Assembly: GCA_036276235.1 (NCBI GenBank)
Contig: DATBDZ010000339.1
Span: forward strand, 1 to 25,219
Length of the DNA: 25,219 nucleotides
Direction: 5' to 3'
DNA from: JANWHF01 sp036276235
GTDB taxonomy: Bacteria; Planctomycetota; Phycisphaerae; Tepidisphaerales; Tepidisphaeraceae
Below the pieces are notes generated by a model. That model did no database searches. It was not told the origin of the DNA and saw only the letters and a program-made list of their open reading frames with translations. Shown here in pieces: positions 23,364-25,219 of this stretch; within the stretch, counting starts at the first letter, position 1; each line of letters opens with the position of its first letter. The position numbers and the translations under genes are program-made.

Positions 23364-23523
23364 ACCCTCTCCCCTGTACTCAGGGGAGAGGGCAGGGTGA
23401 GGGGACAGCGATGCGCCAAAGGGCGTACTTCGCCGATCGGCGCATCGGTCCCCTCACCCCAGCCCCCCCAGCCCTCTCCCCTGAGTACGACTCGACTGAG
23501 CTCGTCGAAGTCAGGGGAGAGGG
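23364..23523. repeat. Family D paired-hairpin repeat carrying a 24-nt insertion
   Basis: The left hairpin has a perfect 12-bp stem with core CCCTG-TACT-CAGGG (loop 23377-23380). The right half mirrors it but is split directly after CTGAGTAC by an extra 24 nt (23489-23512), which is itself an imperfect dyad around GAGCTC. It sits in the gap between the DUF1549/1553 and DUF1501 genes. Confidence 0.88.
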
Positions 23524-23552
23524 AGAAAGTTCTTGTAGACGAGCTGTTTGAA

Positions 23553-24953
23553 ATGCCCAACAATCTTTCCAACCTCTACCCCTGCGGCCGCATCTCCCGC
23601 CGGCGAATGCTTCACCAGATCGGCGGCGGCTTTCTCGGCCTCGCAATGGGCGCGATATGGGCCGAGGCCGGCGAGATCAAGAATGCCGCCTTTGGGCCTC
23701 ACTTTCGCGCCAAGGCCAAGAGCGTCATCTTCCTTTTCATGTGCGGCGGCGTCAGCCACATCGATACCTTCGACCCCAAAGGAAACAAATTCGCCGGCAA
23801 GATGATTGATGTCATCGGCTTCGGCGACAACCGCGCGCCGATGCAGCGGCCGGTCATCCATTGCGATCGCAAATTCACGAACTACGGCAAATCGGGCATC
23901 CCAGTCTCCGACTGGTTCCCGCACGTCGGCGGCATGATCGACGACATCGCCGTTGTGCGCTCGATGTATTGCAGCGAGCCGAATCATTTCCCCGCCGTCA
24001 TCGAAACCGTCACCGGCCATCGCGGTCGGCAATTCGATCATCCGAGCCTGGGCGCCTGGGTGTCGTACGCGCTGGGAAGCGCCAACCGCAATCTGCCGAC
24101 GTTTGTGAACATCGGCCGGCCCTCCTCGCCCGTGCAATTGACCGGCGGCTATCTCGGCGCCGAAGTCTCCGCGACTCCTTTCGCGGCAGGCGCAACTCCG
24201 ATTCCCAATCTCTATCCGCCGCGCTCCAGCACCATCGCCGAGCGCGATCGGCAGATGGCGGCGCTTTTAGAGATGAACGAGGACTTTCGCCAGCGGTATG
24301 CGATCAACTCCGACATCGCCGCCCGATCCAAGTCATATGAGCTGGCGGCGCGTATGCAGCTATCTGCCCCGGAAGCCGTCGATTTTTCCAATGAGCCGGA
24401 GAATGTGCAGGCGCTGTATGGCATCGGCGAGCAGCCGACGGACGACTTCGGCCGCCAGCTTTTGCTGGCGCGTCGACTCGCCGAGCGCGGCGTACGCTTT
24501 ATCCAGATCTGCCACGCGGGCGGCGGCAACGGCGGCTGGGACGCGCATGGAGACATCAAGACCCACGCCCCTCTTTGCCGCGCCACCGACAAGCCGATCG
24601 CCGGCCTGCTCCGCGATCTCAAGCAACGCGGCATGCTCGATCAAACTCTGGTCGTCTGGGCCAGCGAATTTGGCCGCAGCCCCTGGTCGCAAAACACCAC
24701 CGGCCGCGACCACAACCCCAAAGGCTTCACCGCTTGGCTCAGCGGCGCCGGAATCAAAGGCGGCACAGTCCACGGCGCCACCGACGACGTAGGCTACAAA
24801 GCCGTCGACCATCCGCACTATTACAGCGACCTCCACGCCACGATTTTGCAACAGCTAGGATTGGATCACACAAAGCTGGAGATTCCGGTGCTGGGAAAGA
24901 CGCAACGATTGGTGGAAGAGGGGGATGGGCCGATTGAGCAGATTCTGGCCTGA
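23553..24953 (+). CDS. DUF1501 protein, Tat-exported
   Basis: This 466-aa protein belongs to the DUF1501 family, related in fold to alkaline phosphatase/sulfatase enzymes. The N-terminus has a twin-arginine signal: RISRRRML (13-20) followed by GGGFLGLAMGAIWAEA. The family blocks MCGGVSHIDTFDPKG (63-77), WASEFGRSPW (369-378) and GRDHNPKGF (384-392) are present. They supply Asp and His residues that are candidate metal ligands. The ATG at 23553 was chosen because it places the Tat motif at the N-terminus; the frame continues upstream through a hairpin repeat that is clearly not protein-like. There is no good Shine-Dalgarno. It pairs with the upstream DUF1549/1553 gene, a gene pair found over and over in planctomycetes. 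Its substrate is unknown. Confidence 0.9.
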   Translation: MPNNLSNLYPCGRISRRRMLHQIGGGFLGLAMGAIWAEAGEIKNAAFGPHFRAKAKSVIFLFMCGGVSHIDTFDPKGNKFAGKMIDVIGFGDNRAPMQRPVIHCDRKFTNYGKSGIPVSDWFPHVGGMIDDIAVVRSMYCSEPNHFPAVIETVTGHRGRQFDHPSLGAWVSYALGSANRNLPTFVNIGRPSSPVQLTGGYLGAEVSATPFAAGATPIPNLYPPRSSTIAERDRQMAALLEMNEDFRQRYAINSDIAARSKSYELAARMQLSAPEAVDFSNEPENVQALYGIGEQPTDDFGRQLLLARRLAERGVRFIQICHAGGGNGGWDAHGDIKTHAPLCRATDKPIAGLLRDLKQRGMLDQTLVVWASEFGRSPWSQNTTGRDHNPKGFTAWLSGAGIKGGTVHGATDDVGYKAVDHPHYYSDLHATILQQLGLDHTKLEIPVLGKTQRLVEEGDGPIEQILA

Positions 24954-25048
24954 AAGAGTGACGCGTTCGTCCGACGCGCCAGAGGATAGCGGAGAAAAAA
25001 TCGCTGACGGAACTTCCTGCCTGTCGCGCAGCGTCATTACCGTTTAGC

Positions 25049-25066
25049 CGCCGTGCTTGCACGGCG
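25049..25066. terminator. Hairpin between convergent gene ends
   Basis: CGCCGTGC-TT-GCACGGCG is a perfect 8-bp stem with a 2-nt loop. It lies just after the stop of the probable minus-strand gene and about 95 nt after the DUF1501 stop. No T-tract follows, so intrinsic termination is uncertain. Confidence 0.4.
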
Positions 25067-25068
25067 CG

Positions 25069-25218
25069 TCAAGCGGTACCGAAAACCGAGCGCCATCCTC
25101 CGATTCCATAAGTGGCCGACCAGAGTCCAGCTTTGGATACCAGAGGAACTTGCTTCCACAATCCGACTCCCCGCCGGTATGCTTCTTCGGGAGTCTTTAG
25201 GCGCGAGGCATGTCCAGA
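25069..25218 (-). CDS. Probable 3' end of a minus-strand gene, truncated by the window
   Basis: The minus-strand frame entering from the right edge is open for 49 codons and ends in TGA at 25069. It reads HASRLKTPEEAYRRGVGLWK and then QVPLVSKAGLWSATYG, a plausible protein C-terminus with an amphipathic helix. I do not recognise it. The evidence is only an open frame, protein-like composition and the hairpin directly after the stop. Confidence 0.35.
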   Translation of the reverse strand, partial: SGHASRLKTPEEAYRRGVGLWKQVPLVSKAGLWSATYGIGGWRSVFGTA

Positions 25219-25219
25219 A

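Noticed and set aside
23397..23552. Upstream extension of the DUF1501 protein
   Set aside because: The extra 52 residues are translated from a hairpin repeat (PSPQPPQPSPL-like) and would bury the Tat signal inside the protein.

Overview
The window reads as a chromosomal segment of a planctomycete, most likely from the class Phycisphaerae (inference). It is GC-rich. The indicators are: a large secreted DUF1549/DUF1553 protein followed by a Tat-exported DUF1501 protein; a surface protein with the planctomycetal N-terminal motif EPLESRRMLSA; a small 'H-X9-DG' type protein; many GTG/TTG starts with uneven Shine-Dalgarno use; and intergenic regions packed with hairpin repeats. I see no rRNA, tRNA, CRISPR, phage genes or intact transposase.

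Layout. 1-2975 (+): acyl-lipid desaturase, a small HEXXH protein, and an M48 metalloprotease lipoprotein with a clear sigma70-like promoter. 2976-3635: a 21-unit 8-bp minisatellite, an inner inverted repeat, and an inverted block of the same 8-bp unit. 3636-5869 (+): a polytopic membrane protein and a pseudopilin-like protein. 5960-8060 (-): two tiny membrane proteins (one with a zinc ribbon), an unrecognised protein, and a divergent alanine racemase. 8061-9129: gene-free. 9130-11970 (+): secreted alpha/beta hydrolase and xylose isomerase. 11939-15306 (-): a starch-synthase-like glycosyltransferase coupled by an ATGA overlap to a TMTC-like membrane glycosyltransferase with TPRs. 15634-17568 (+): LEPR-motif surface protein and a single-pass membrane protein. 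17570-20841 (-): HldE, PanD and PanC. 21129-24953 (+): the DUF1549/1553 and DUF1501 pair. The right edge probably holds the 3' end of a minus-strand gene.

Themes. The genes cover envelope lipid and surface glycan work (desaturase, HldE, glycosyltransferases, LEPR protein), pantothenate synthesis (PanC, PanD), xylose use (XylA) and exported planctomycete-type enzymes. No defence or phage system is visible.

The least explained content is the intergenic DNA. At least eight kinds of inverted repeat occur here. Several otherwise unrelated ones share one design: GC-rich hairpins capped by TACT on one strand (AGTA on the other), usually in inverted pairs. One copy carries an exact 24-nt insertion next to the capping GTAC, another supplies the C-terminus and stop codon of a gene, and one 160-nt copy sits between the two genes of the DUF1549/DUF1501 pair.
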